A stretch of DNA of 64,000 bases from Tridacna crocea (Eukaryota; Mollusca; Bivalvia; Cardiida; Cardiidae), in the NCBI GenBank assembly GCA_943736015.1, contig OX031063.1, positions 37,712,672 through 37,776,671 of the forward strand, written 5' to 3'. The notes beneath the pieces were generated by a model. It saw nothing but the letters and a program-made list of their open reading frames with translations. It had not been told where the DNA came from and did no database searches. Position numbers and translations under genes: made by a program. Below, in pieces: positions 43,438 to 53,551 of the stretch. Within the stretch, counting starts at the first letter, position 1; each line of letters starts with the position of its first letter.

Positions 43438-44311
43438 TCAATTCTTACTTACACCCCAAATGCTCCGTAATGTCCTGGATAATTAGGGGACGATATGAAT
43501 TGAGGTCCTTGTAAAGCAAAAAGTGTCACCGAGTCGGCGGGGCACACTGGCGATCAGAAAAAGCACAAATCATTAAGATCAAATATACGTTAATCTGTCT
43601 GGAAAGCGCTGCAAATGTTGAATAAGCAGCACCAAATTAGGTTCTGTGTTCCGCCTACCATGATAACAACTGGTGTTAACTATGGCATTGCCCTGGTGCT
43701 ACCACTTGCGAATATTTGTGATCATCCGAAATTATAAGTTTGCATCAAATGTGGAAGTAATATTAACAAAGGCATTAGAATGTGTTTTACGTATATAGCT
43801 TGCAACATGCAAAAGGGGCATTCGGACATTTGCGTAAAGTGTCGTCTAGGATCAGCCTGCGCAGTCCGCGCAAGCTAATCCGAGACAACACTTGACATTT
43901 TTTTATATGTAATTTTCTGTTTGTGCGATTCTACTGAACATCACGACCCAGTGTAGACGCCAAGTACCATCTCGAAATAGCCTGCGGGGACTGCACAGGC
44001 TGATCCGAGACGACACTTTACGCAAATTTATGTCCGAATGCCCCTTTTCGCGTGTTGTAGGCCAATTATATCCTTCGCATCTGTCCAACACAGACCTGTG
44101 CATATAAAAATAGTTATTCATTGTACTGATATCAATGATATTAATTACTACTCTGAAAGGCTGTTCATAAAGAAGCACCTAACTGGCTACAAAATCTCTG
44201 ACCACAGTTTACCAGATGCGAAAATTCAGAATCTGTAAAAAATAGCACTTTACCTGAATAAGATGGGTTCCAAAGGTTTGCAAGCGCAATGATACAAACT
44301 AAAGCTTTCAT
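39262..44311 (-). CDS. 228-residue single-CUB type I membrane protein, complete
   Basis: Six exons join in frame: 44254-44311, 43453-43546, 42947-43077, 41225-41386, 40400-40468, 39262-39434 (687 bp with TAG). Residues 1-19 are a signal peptide (MKALVCIIALANLWNPSYS). Residues 21-145 are one CUB domain: cysteines 21, 55, 85 and 107 fit the C1-C2, C3-C4 pattern, with FISSPNYPGHYG, SCSWII, GCLRDSVMVVDG and a closing GFILAFWA. Asn76 is in an N-glycosylation site (NSS). Residues about 149-184 are a stalk, 186-208 a transmembrane helix (YILFGISIVLISSLIGSFII), and 20 residues remain for a cytoplasmic tail. Acts at the cell surface, ligand unknown. Single-CUB membrane proteins of this size are not a family I can name. 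Confidence 0.85.
39700..39922. mobile_element. TTAA palindromic MITE, subfamily C
   Basis: TTAA both ends; right arm ggactgtgtggtaatgggttaa; core cactgtgggaaaaggagaaaatgg. In the last intron of the CUB gene. Confidence 0.7.
40163..40391. mobile_element. TTAA palindromic MITE, subfamily A, by a splice site
   Basis: 229 bp, TTAA at 40163-40166 and 40388-40391. Its edge is 7 bp from the exon 5 donor GT (40399-40398) of the CUB gene. Confidence 0.82.
40400..40468 (-). CDS. CUB gene exon 5: stalk
   Basis: 69 bp; acceptor tcataatcag, donor CAG|GTAAGC. Encodes AMKNAVLVFQLENDRLEATP. Phases (2-nt start, 1-nt end) keep the frame whether included or skipped, so it could be alternatively spliced. A MITE ends 7 bp from its donor. 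Confidence 0.7.
40795..40862. repeat. E-type hairpin
   Basis: gtgtcaaccctggtcagactgcgcgg / attgcgcaggctgactataaggtcgacac; arms with three mismatches. Confidence 0.55.
41105..41166. repeat. E-type hairpin
   Basis: cccgggtcagcctgcgc...gcgcagcctgacctggg inside the CUB gene intron. Confidence 0.55.
41225..41386 (-). CDS. CUB gene exon 4
   Basis: 162 bp; acceptor tttaattccag, donor AAAC|GTAGGT. Encodes the CUB C-terminal half with WCGSKFPKKAIVSTGPSAFI and DNNDYSGFILAFWA. Confidence 0.85.
41430..41600. mobile_element. degenerate TTAA-type MITE
   Basis: ctggccaaaattgaaagcttttgcag arm and tatgggaaaagaagacgggttggtttccagc core. Confidence 0.4.
42215..42278. repeat. E-type hairpin
   Basis: gacccatgtcagcctgcgcg / aattgcgcaggctgacatgggttgg: nearly perfect. 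Confidence 0.6.
42407..42595. mobile_element. F-type hairpin MITE, worn
   Basis: gggtctttattcaccaaccatccttaag ... cttaagaatggttgttgaatacagaccc; the central gattggctaaacc palindrome is partly eroded (gattcgctacaacc). Confidence 0.55.
42947..43077 (-). CDS. CUB gene exon 3
   Basis: 131 bp; acceptor ttcttcttgcag, donor GATG|GTACGT. Encodes the CUB middle, RLSCSWIIRAAPDFDDVVIQ to CLRDSVMVVD. Confidence 0.85.
43390..43436. repeat. (GA)n microsatellite
   Basis: Long uninterrupted GA run just downstream of CUB gene exon 2. Confidence 0.9.
43453..43546 (-). CDS. CUB gene exon 2
   Basis: 94 bp; acceptor tgatcgccag, donor GT|GTAAGT. Encodes CPADSVTLFALQGPQFISSP and NYPGHYGAFG, the CUB N-terminal signature. 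Confidence 0.85.
43797..44068. mobile_element. D-type MITE
   Basis: tagcttgcaacatgcaaaaggggc at left, tgccccttttcgcgtgttgtaggcca at right; in the first intron of the CUB gene. Confidence 0.7.
44254..44311 (-). CDS. CUB gene exon 1: start and signal peptide
   Basis: 58 coding bp, ATG at 44311-44309, donor CAG|GTAAAG. Hydrophobic core LVCIIALANLW. Confidence 0.8.
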
Positions 44312-44390
44312 TTTGTAAACATCCTTGGGCACTCCGAAATCAAACGAAGTTCTTATGTTGTATACATAAATGAAGACATTTAGAATCCTC

Positions 44391-44606
44391 TTATCTAAAC
44401 GCATGAAAAAGACGCACAATTTGTAATGAATAATTGATACTTCCAATTAGGAAAAGAGCACCACATGCGAAGAAAATTGCGAGAAAATCGATATTAATAG
44501 GATAATTGGAACTATCGAATTTAAAACTGCGTCCCTGATAAAACGAATCTTCATCTATTAACAGAGTGATATCTAAACAAAACCTGGGCCGAAATTCACA
44601 TACCAT
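44391..44606 (-). CDS. ORF with one membrane helix, uncertain
   Basis: Open frame ending TAA at 44393-44391 contains FKFDSSNYPINIDFLAIFFA then CGALFLIGSINYSLQIV, a likely transmembrane segment plus short tail. An acceptor (cggcccag at 44591) could make it the last exon of a gene to the right, like the final exon of the CUB gene; only ~80 bp separate it from the CUB start codon. No partner exon was found. Confidence 0.22.
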   Translation of the reverse strand: MVCEFRPRFCLDITLLIDEDSFYQGRSFKFDSSNYPINIDFLAIFFACGALFLIGSINYSLQIVRLFHAFR

Positions 44607-44787
44607 CTTATAACATTCTCAACTGTACTCTTCAAGATTGTTCAAATTTTGAAAGTAACACTACCTCTGATTGGCTAAACCAAATGGTTTAGCCAATCAG
44701 AAATAGTGTTACTCTCAAACTTAGAAAATTCTGGGGAAAAGAGTAAACGCGTTCTTAAGTATGATTCGTGAATATGGACCTGTGGTC
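44585..44787. mobile_element. F-type hairpin MITE
   Basis: Perfect core ctgattggctaaaccaaatgg...gccaatcag; outer arms gggccgaaattcacataccatctt and its rough complement. Confidence 0.65.
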
Positions 44788-45006
44788 TAATTGATCCAAA
44801 TTCAATCCTTATTTTGAAATCAAGACTCGTAATGTGATAGGCTCAGACAAATTTTATTCTTTTTTTTAAATTTAGATCATAAACTTCATTTAGACACTTC
44901 ATATACACACAGGCCCAGGATGCAATTTCCGACATCTGAAATTGTTTCCAACAACATTTACACGAAATGATGAGATCATATTTTACTTTATACCCCCATT
45001 CCACTG

Positions 45007-45252
45007 GCGGTGTAATGCGGAGAAATTACCCTCCCTACAAAATGACCCATGGATCATTGCTCTACGTAGAGGAATGGCCCGGGTCATTCTTCTACGTAGA
45101 GAAATGACCGCAGACGGTTATTTCTCTACGTCGAATAATGACCAGGGTCATTCAACTACGTAGAGAAACGATTTCTAGGGTCATTTCTCTACACAAAATA
45201 ATGACGCTGGTCATTTTGTAGGGGAGGGTCATTTCTCTGTATTACAGCTGCA
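45007..45252. mobile_element. P-type palindromic MITE
   Basis: gcggtgtaatgcggagaaat at left, atttctctgtattacagctgc at right; modules use ctacgtagag spacers, a perfect 10-bp palindrome. Confidence 0.7.
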
Positions 45253-45254
45253 TC

Positions 45255-45600
45255 TTCGCTACGCTCCGAAGTTTCAGGCAAAACACCGTGTAACGCAAGA
45301 GAAATGACAACAGCGCAGAAGAAACGCCTTGGTCGTAGTAGAAGAGTATTGGAAGCTTCATGATCGCCACATTGAACCCCTATTCAACTGAACGGAGATT
45401 CCGGTTCGCTTCACAATCTTGGTCCCAGCGCAGTAGAAACGCGTTAATCGTAGGAGAAGCCTATCGTAAGCTTCGAGATCGCAACCTCAAGGCGCTTGTT
45501 TTGATCTTGCTTGAAAATTTGCGTAGCGGGATCGCCGTGGGCTCGAAGCGCCACAAAAAGGTAGTAAAAGTGTAGCGTAAAATACGTAAATGCAGCAGTA
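45255..45600. repeat. Unassigned GC-richer repeat patch
   Basis: Two related blocks (cagcgcagaagaaacgccttggtcgta and cagcgcagtagaaacgcgttaatcgta) about 120 bp apart. Function unknown. Confidence 0.4.
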
Positions 45601-45990
45601 TCGTGGCTTTTGCCGTCGTGCTATGTCCGTCGTCCGTCCAGGCATCAAGAGTTTATTGTGTGCATTCTAGGGCCACAATTTCAGTCACTCATAAAACTTG
45701 GTCAAAATATTAATCTTGGTAATGTCTTGGATGTATTTGAACTTATGTCATGTCTGGTCAAAGAGAAGGTCACCTGACCAAATCTAAAAAAAAAAACTTG
45801 TTTGCACTCATTTTCAGCCTGATACTTATACAACTTCGTCGGAAAGGTTATCTTTTTGAAATCTCAGACAAGTTTTAAATTGGGTCACAACAGATCAAAA
45901 GTAAATGACTTTACCAAATCTTAGAAAAAAACTTGTGTGCATTCTATAGACACATTTTTAGTTTGATACTCATTAAAGGTGTGTATTTAG
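45600..45990. repeat. Dispersed repeat with two diverged internal copies
   Basis: aaacttggtcaaaatatt and tctggtcaaagagaaggtcacctgaccaaatct-aaaaaaaaaacttgt(t/g)tgcattc words recur twice. No coding potential. Confidence 0.4.
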
Positions 45991-45999
45991 AATTTTCAC

Positions 46000-46760
46000 A
46001 TTTCATCAATTTATGAAATATATATATATCACTGAAATTTATATGAAAAAACAATACAAATCATCAATAATTAAGAATCATAAAATTACAAAAAAAAAAT
46101 TGTTTGATGGTATTCCATTAAAAGGCTACGTAGCCTCTTAAGCTATTTTTATATTTCCTGCCAAAAATAAAAAAAAGGCATTGTGGGAATGTTAACAAAA
46201 CAAATATGTAAATATTTTCCATAATGTCTTCTTCGGATGCTATGTTTGAAGCTTCGTCTGTATATTTCCGATATGTTGATTAGCAAGTTGCTTATGTAAA
46301 AATAGACTGTGTTTCCCGTCGGTGTCGACCTGGGCTGTAGTAAATCTCTAATTTCTCTTGTTGTCGGATGGTTTTCGACTACTGGGGTTTTATGGATGAA
46401 AATTATAAGGCTTTGGGAGTATAAGGATGATTTCTTTTTTGTATTCTTGTAAAATTTTCGTACCAAAATCTGACGGGCCACATTTAAACATCAAAATGTT
46501 TGTCTGGATAATATCCCTGACAAGTGTAAATGTCGGGAAAGTTGGACAAAAAGTAGGTCACTTAGACGCATGTGTTTTACATCATCAAAGCCTGTATCTC
46601 TTCAGATTTATCAACCATGGATGACTTTACTCAGGTGAGCGTTTAGGGCCTATGACCCTCTTACCTTCGAAAGCCGATGTTTAACTGCTTGTCAGGGACA
46701 TAAATATTTAGGGTCTATGGATTTTATTTTGACACACATTCTGTAACATGTCATCCAAAT
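46000..46760. other. Unassigned DNA with a 110-codon minus ORF
   Basis: The ORF at 46149-46481 has no recognised domain, no flanking exons and a basic composition; I do not call it a gene. Confidence 0.25.
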
Positions 46761-46765
46761 CTACT

Positions 46766-46994
46766 TTAACCCATTACCAAACAGTCCCTGGTTTTTACGA
46801 CCCTGAGATACAAGCCTTTTGAAAACATTGTGGGAAAAGGAGAAAATGCTGGTTACCAGCATTTTCTCCTTTTCCCACAATGTTTTCTACCCTTCACAAA
46901 ACGAGCTTCAAATTTTCAGTCACTTTTATTCTGTCATCTGCAAATGCTTTCAATTTGGACAAGTCTTAAATTTTGCTGTTTGGTAATGAGGTAA
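46766..46994. mobile_element. TTAA palindromic MITE, B/C intermediate
   Basis: Starts ttaacccattaccaaacagt-ccctggtttttacg (C-like tip, B-like body); right TTAA mutated to GTAA. Core perfect. Confidence 0.75.
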
Positions 46995-47184
46995 CCGTAA
47001 CCGAGAAACAAAGGGCTATTTGTACCCAAAGACTGTCCTGAGACCACACAATTATCAGTCTACTTTATGTACCATTTAACCCTCTACTGCAAAATAATAA
47101 GAAATAAAACTTTTAGTCCCATTCTAAATCTTACATTTTCTTCTTTTAAAGCTGTATTTGGGGAAAATATATCTCTTTATCGCA

Positions 47185-47270
47185 CAGTGTAGATTCAAGA
47201 TCAAACTGCACGTCCTGTGCAGTCTGATCGGCATCTACGCCGTCCGCAAAAGGTCAGAGAGTCGAGCTTA
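47185..47270. mobile_element. H-type hairpin element
   Basis: gtgtagattcaagatcaaactgcacg / cgtgcagtctgatcggcatctac with outer gtccgcaaaaggtc. Confidence 0.55.
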
Positions 47271-47439
47271 GTAGTCTAAGTGTTTATGATCGATTTTAGA
47301 CAGAAACAAATGAAAATTGTTATCAAAATTATCCAATTTCACACTTGCGTGATTCTGGTTCTTGCTAACGAGCCATTTTCTGTCGGGAATGTTTTATGGG
47401 CGGGCAATATTAAAATGTTCAAGACGCTACCCTCGTGAC

Positions 47440-47622
47440 CTTTTACCATAGTACAAAATGTTAGATAGTTCTGAATTTAAAATATTTGCAGTCGACAAAT
47501 TATGAAACCCATGAAAGGGTAGGAACATTTAACAGAAAATTCATTTCTTCTTTTCCACAATCTTTTCAAAAATCATTTTTGGCAGGGTAGTTTAAACTCA
47601 GGATTTTGTTGTAAAGGGTTAA
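47440..47622. mobile_element. TTAA-type MITE, core deleted
   Basis: Right end ggattttgttgtaaagggttaa intact; one half of the hairpin is missing (ggtaggaacatttaacagaaaattc). Confidence 0.5.
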
Positions 47623-47678
47623 ACAATTTGTGCAGATGACTGAGCATCGAGCAAAAAAAAAAGCGCTGTAGCAATAGC

Positions 47679-47881
47679 CCAGGGCCCGTGTTCACCAACC
47701 ATTCTGAAGAACGTTCTTTGTTTTATTCTCCAGAATTTTCTACATTTGTAAGTAAGACAACTTCTGATTGGCTAAACCAAATGGTTTAGCCAATCAGACG
47801 TTGTCTTACTTTCTAAGTTAGAAAACTTTGGTGATTACACTAAGAATATTCTCAAGAATGGTTGGTGCATACGGGCCCTGT
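47679..47881. mobile_element. F-type hairpin MITE, well preserved
   Basis: Ends cagggcccgtgttcaccaacc and ggttggtgcatacgggccctg; core ttctgattggctaaaccaaa. Confidence 0.75.
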
Positions 47882-48790
47882 TTCTTACTTGGTTATGGGT
47901 AATCATTCAAAAAGGGGCACATATAGGGGCTTAATCAACTGGCATTTTACTTGACAGAGAAACTGGTTCATATATTTAACCAACCTGCTGGTAATTCATA
48001 TCGATTGGCAAAGAATTGTGTGACTGAAAAAATAATATAAACAAATCTAGGAGAAAGAATAATTACAACAGGAACAAGTGTACCTTGAGCAAAATCATAT
48101 CAGCAGGACGAAGGGGAGAGAGGTGGTAAGCATTCCGTACGTGTTTTTCTTAGTTATTTCCCTTAATTTCTGGCGCTTCTCTGGGAAAAGAAGGACAGAA
48201 TTTCTTGCTGATTTTCTTTCTGTACCTGATGTTAGATTTAAATACAGTTAGGTTACAGAACGACAAACTTAAGCCGCTTTCCGTTCCAATGTAAATTTAG
48301 ATTGAGTTTTACATTCTGTGTTTTGCAGAAGAGTGTATGTAGCCTACGGTCAATTCCAGTTTCTGATTCCTATGGATATTTAAGACAGAATTTAAAGATT
48401 AGTTTGTCTGTCTTTCTCTCTGTCTGACTGTCTGTCTGCTCGAACCCTCTGTCTCTTTCTTTGTGTCATTCTCTCTCTCTATCTTTGTCTGTCTTTGTCT
48501 TTCTCTACATCATTGTCGCTCTGTGTCAGTCTCTCTGTTCAACAACGTGGATACAACGAACTTTTTCCAGTTTCATTTTGAAATATACATCCTTGTTGTA
48601 ATATAAGGCATATTTCAACCTAGAATACATAGATAGGCAGGCCCAGACTGCAGTTTTGCACTTTGATGCACAATCTCAGCAAAACACTCTCTGGTAGTCC
48701 TTGAGACCAATTAGTATTAAATGTATGATATGAGACATGCTCTGACTAAAGGGGGTTTAATGTTTTTCTGTGATGTATGATACCAAGCAA
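47882..48790. other. Unassigned DNA
   Basis: Includes a CT/TG-rich stretch (48400-48540). No exon or repeat family recognised. Confidence 0.3.
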
Positions 48791-48797
48791 GTCTTTA

Positions 48798-49066
48798 TAT
48801 GGCTTGCAACACGCTAAAAAAGACATTCGGACATCTGCGTAAAGTGTCGTCTCGGATCAGCCTGCGCAGTCCGCGCAGGCTGATCCGAGACGGCACTTCA
48901 CGACTACATTAGATTTTGTGCAACAGTAGACTTGCCCGAAACAGAAAATTACATAAAAGCGTAAGGTGTCGTTTCGGATTAGCCTGTGTGGGACGTGCAG
49001 GCTAATCCGAGAAACATTTTGTAAAAATGTCCGAATGCCCCTTGTCGCATGTTGCAAGCCACATAA
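48798..49066. mobile_element. D-type MITE, best preserved
   Basis: tggcttgcaacacgctaaaa at left and tgtcgcatgttgcaagccaca at right are inverted repeats. Two internal hairpins: 48858-48897 (ggatcagcctgcgcag...) and 48972-49015. Confidence 0.75.
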
Positions 49067-49247
49067 TAATGGATCCGTAAAATCCATTTGGTCCAATGAC
49101 CGTCCGAATTATCAGATAGACTTGTCCTTTGCCATGCATAAAATCATCTTTGCAAGCCAAGGCTGACGATTCACTACGTTACTCTAAGATCCACGTAGTG
49201 ATCGTTACCTTGGCTCGCGAAGATGGCATGAAATTGACCAGTAGCAA

Positions 49248-49308
49248 AAATGTTCGATACAGGTCAGCCTGCGCAGACTGCACAGGCTGACCCGTGTCGA
49301 AACAATTT
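49248..49308. repeat. E-type hairpin
   Basis: ttcgatacaggtcagcctgcgcagact / gcacaggctgacccgtgtcgaa. Confidence 0.6.
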
Positions 49309-49528
49309 TGCAGTTGCATTTAACCCCCTTTTTCCCCAGAGATTTTTTTGTTGTTGTTGTTTTGTTTTGTTTAAACCAAGGAATAAAAAGAGTTTCCTGG
49401 AGAACTAAACATGTCTGACACGGTAGAGAAAGATATAAATGTCCCCACAAACCCTCGTTATTTATCAATTCTCCCGACCAAGTCAGATGATGAGCTTCAT
49501 CAGGAGATAGTAGTATATCATTGTCGAT

Positions 49529-49692
49529 CTACTTTCTGGTATCGACATTTTGTGTCACAATACGCCCACCGTCCGTTATGAACTGTCTGTGCCTGCATGG
49601 TTTGGTGTTCAGCCATATTTTCAAGAGAATTTCAGTCATATTGTAGAGATCGGTGCACCTTTCTGTACGTTCTTGGAGTTTCAGCGCCTGTT
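49529..49692 (-). CDS. Orphan possible last exon, uncharacterised
   Basis: Acceptor tttatgtag at 49693-49694, then 53 open codons to TAG: begins QALKLQERTERCTDLYNMTE and ends DGGRIVTQNVDTRK. Composition is protein-like and starts with a short amphipathic helix. No linked exon was found upstream, so this could be chance. Confidence 0.28.
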
Positions 49693-49792
49693 CTACATAA
49701 AAAATAGGTCAAAACTGTGCTAAAAGCATTGACTGTTGTGCAGTGCAAACGAATGCGAGCCGACGTGTAGCACAAGAGAGGAGTAAATCCTT

Positions 49793-50023
49793 TTAACCCT
49801 TTCCCAAACGGCAAATTTTGGACCAGACCTAATTGAAAGCATTTTGTAGGTGACAAGTAAACAGTTGCAAAAACAATGTTTTTTTTCCATATGACAGGGT
49901 AGAAAACATTGTGGGAAAAGGAGAAAATGCTGGTTACCAGCATTTTCTCCTTTTCCCACAATGTTTTCAAAAGGCTTCTGTTCCTGGCCCGTAAAAACCA
50001 AGAATTGTTTGGGAAAGGGTTAA
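49793..50023. mobile_element. TTAA palindromic MITE, subfamily B
   Basis: TTAA both ends; perfect-looking core of about 66 bp; arms ccctttcccaaacggcaaat and agaattgtttgggaaaggg. Confidence 0.78.
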
Positions 50024-50955
50024 ATGTCTTCAAATCAAAACTGGGAAGAGAAATTAGACAAGTCGAGATTTGAAATCACAGCAATATGGCTGTATTATTA
50101 TCACTGCTCCTTATGATTAAGTTACTATGGTTCTGCTATTTGAACAGAAGATGGCTGCAAAATATGAAATATCGATAGCTAAATCTTTATCATACATAGC
50201 CTTTATATAAAAGCGACCCGACACTTTGTTTTGAGGTGCCGTGCACATCATTACAACAGCATTTATTGCTGATTTACAGTTCTTAGTACTGTACCAGTTT
50301 TTGTTGCGTACAATAAAATAGCATTTGACAGGAAAACAGCTTTTACGGCACAATGATGAACTCAGAACGTAGGCCGAGGGCAGAGGGGTGGGGTGCGAGG
50401 GGAAACAGTGCTCAGCCAACGATTTTAATTTTTTTTTTTGTTACAACAAACGTCCTATTACCGGCTGAGATGTCTGACAAAACGATGAATATTCACTGAA
50501 TCTATGGGTATAAGAGTTTGTAGAATGATGAGTGAATACGATCCTTGGAATGCAAAGACTGGTGTACCACCTTCACTGAACAAAAAACAACTTTATAACA
50601 ATTGAAAACAGCATGGAATACCAAAAGAAGGAATATAGAAGGGTCATAAACCGTTTTCCCAGACTAATGTCTCGCTCTGATAGCCAGAATGAATCTCAGC
50701 ATAGCTGGAAATCCTGCCTTCGAAGATAATATGCAAAAGTGTTAAGAATTGTAAATTTGGGTTGTATCATATATGCTGATTTCACACAGATCTCTTGTTC
50801 AGTCAAACTGGCCCTGTCTCGATCGTAAAACTTATTTGAATCCAGACCGCTATAATCTTTCCTTTCCAAAAAAAAAAGAGTTAAGGAAAGACAAACGGGG
50901 GAACCCAAATGACAATTCTGTTTTTACGTCGTTTGCAACGGAGCCCTAGTGTCGA
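50024..50955. other. Unassigned DNA
   Basis: Minus ORF at 50117-50419 has no domain or splice support. No repeat family recognised. Confidence 0.3.
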
Positions 50956-50958
50956 AGG

Positions 50959-51194
50959 CTGGGGTAATGCCCTCCCTACAAAATGACCTAGGGGTCATTT
51001 CACTACGTAGAGGAATGACCGGGGTCATTATTCTACGTAGAGAAATGATCCCAGAGGGTTATTTCTCTACGTAGAATAATGACCCGGGTCATTTCTATAC
51101 GTAGAGAAATGACCCATGGGTCATTTCTCTACGTAGTGAAATGACCCATGTGTCATTTTGTAGGGAAGGGTCATTTCTCTGCATTGCATCGGCC
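50959..51194. mobile_element. P-type palindromic MITE
   Basis: Contains at least six aatgaccc/gggtcatt modules with tctacgtagaga spacers; ends partly eroded (ggggtaatgccctcc / tgcattgcatcggcc). Confidence 0.7.
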
Positions 51195-51354
51195 AATGTA
51201 ACTGTTAACGAAGTTGTGTCTTTCCGAGCTAGTGACATATTTGTAAGCTGCTCGCCTGCTTTTCCAACCCTCGAGTTCGACTTGGTGACAAAATCTGATT
51301 TTTGCGGATAGTGTTGATTCAAATATACCGGCACAAAACCTAGCCGCACCAGTC

Positions 51355-51780
51355 ACATATGGCTTGAAAAAGAAGGGCAATCGGACATTTTCGTAAGGTG
51401 TCTTCTTGGATCACCCTGCGCAGACTGCGCAGGCTAATGCAAGACTGCATTAGATATGTGCTACAATAGACTTGCATAAATCAGAAAATTATTTAAAAAA
51501 AAAACACGGAAAGTGTTGTTTAGGGTAAACTGGTGTAATGCAGAGAAATGACTCTCCCCTAAAAAAGAAACGGGTCATTATTCTACGTAGAGGAATGACC
51601 CGGGTCATTCCTCTACGTAGAGGAATGACCCATGGGTCATTCCTCTACGCAGAAAAATGACCCATGGGTCATTTTGTAATGGGGGTCTTTTCTCTGCATT
51701 ACACCGGCGCGGACTGCGCAGGCTCAGGACCTGAGCAAATTTCCAAATGACTCTTTTCGCGTGCTGTTGATCATATACTG
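51355..51780. mobile_element. D-type MITE interrupted by a P-type MITE
   Basis: Left part 51355-51529 (atggcttgaaaaagaagggc...ggaaagtgttgtttagggta) and right part from 51708 (gcggactgcgcaggct...cttttcgcgtgctgttgatcatat) make one D element. Confidence 0.65.
51530..51708. mobile_element. P-type MITE nested in a D-type MITE
   Basis: ctggtgtaatgcagagaaat to tctctgcattacaccgg; shorter than other P copies, with fewer internal modules. Confidence 0.7.
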
Positions 51781-52125
51781 TCAGTCACCAATGACGGTCT
51801 AGTGTATTTTTAAAATAAAGGAAAAAAGTGAATAAGTGAGCTGTCGTAAAAGTAAAATGGGGTTAAGATCTCCATCTGAACAAGAACATCTCTAAAGTCC
51901 CAACATTAGTGTACTGTCGACCTACGTAAATCACCCTTACCGCCCTAACTGCACTATCCCACCTATCATATTTTTATTTCTTCTACAACAGATCGAATGT
52001 TCTGCGATTTTTGTGCCTTACACGCAAATTCCAAACTACATGTAAATCAAACAAACGGTGGAGTAAAGTTGTAAAAACCGTAGTAAATACAACTTCAAGC
52101 CTGTCTTCATGATAAAGTGCTCACA
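51781..52125. other. Unassigned DNA
   Basis: Nothing recognised. Confidence 0.3.
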
Positions 52126-52127
52126 GG

Positions 52128-52210
52128 GCCGGACAGTGTAGATTCAAGATCAGACTGCACGTTCCGTGCAGTCTGATCTTGATTCTACACTGTCCGCAAA
52201 GGTTCTAGAG
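52128..52210. mobile_element. H-type hairpin element, nearly perfect
   Basis: ggacagtgtagattcaagat...cgtgcagtctgatcttg: 31-bp arms with a single mismatch and a 3-bp loop. Confidence 0.75.
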
Positions 52211-53550
52211 TCGTATTTTTTTTTTTTTTCAGTAAAAGGGTGAAGGACCGTTCCTACAAAGACAGAGAGAACATGTTCATCACAATTATGGCTTACACAA
52301 TACATCAGTGTCGATGTAATTGAATAAATTCTACTTTCAGCATTTTACTAACACATTATGGCGTCGGAATAATAGATGACGCTATTTCGTGTAACGTTGT
52401 TTAGGAATACAATAGCTAGCGAATCCAGATAATTGTCTTTTACTGCTGTCCCTCCTTTGTTTCTTAAAGCTTTCGACTTATTAAGGATATAATACCTATT
52501 CAGCTCATAGCCTCTCTTGTTGTCAGTGTAAAATACCCATTAAGATTTTTTTTATCATATGAAATCTCCTCCGTCAGTGTAACGTTATTAAGGTAGTGGG
52601 CCCGTAATATTTCTAGTACAGCATGGCATAACCTTTCTTGACAGTTGATGAAGACAAATTTATACAGATACATGTATACTACTTTTGCACATTTTTAACC
52701 GACCAGAAATTCCTTTGATGTCTATCTTGAAATTATTTGTTGATACTTTTGTTAGTTTCCAGAAAAGGGAGGTAATTATCATATTTGCTTTGTAATGAGA
52801 ATATAGTGGTTTTAGATTTATAAATGATAGTTCTGGGAAGGACAAAAAGGAAAAATTGGCTCGGTGACAGTAGTACAATAATACATGTACTCATTTTTAA
52901 TCTTAGCAAGTTTGGAGGGTAATATCATACTGGAAATACATGGCTGTTTTCTATTACGAGTCCACTACGTTAGACCCATGACTTATATTTGATAATACAC
53001 TAGATTATTCTAATTTTTTGCTCCCCGTTCTAATAAGTTTTCAGTCATGAGCGCGTGAAGCCAAAGAAACCAACCACAGGTTGTGCTGTACTTTTGTACT
53101 GTTACACCGTTTCGAGGAAATATATTGCTGTTGCTAAGACGTTAACGTGTGGAAACTTTTTGATTTTCATGTTTGATTAAAACCAAGAAATGCAGCGAAA
53201 GTCTCTTAAGATTAATATTTTTTTGAGAAAATAGGTGGACTTACCCCCTTTATAAACTGTTTCAATTTTCTTTGGGTTTTAAGGTCAAAGAAATATTTAC
53301 GTACTATGCGTTTTGACTGTCCATTGGTCAAAAACTTTGGCGCATCTTTTAATAGCAAATTCACGTGAGTTATAATTCGCTGTGCCATATGAATTGTGCG
53401 ACGTCAGCGCGTGACGAAGCCATTTTTTTAAAGATGAGAGCTATTTGCTTGATGGTAAGGCAAACACTAAATCATAACATGCGACAGACATTGTTCAAAA
53501 AGTAGCAAATAACGTCATGTATCAAGCAACTTCTCCTTTCCTCACAATAT
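52211..53550. other. Unassigned AT-rich DNA
   Basis: No exon or known repeat recognised; 52660-52878 minus ORF is unsupported. Confidence 0.3.
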
Positions 53551-53551
53551 T

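Noticed and set aside
46149-46481. 110-codon minus ORF
   Set aside because: No domain, no splice context, and a different frame gives an equally plausible short hydrophobic peptide.
50117-50419. 100-codon minus ORF
   Set aside because: Mixed composition with a basic low-complexity start; no homology or splice evidence visible.
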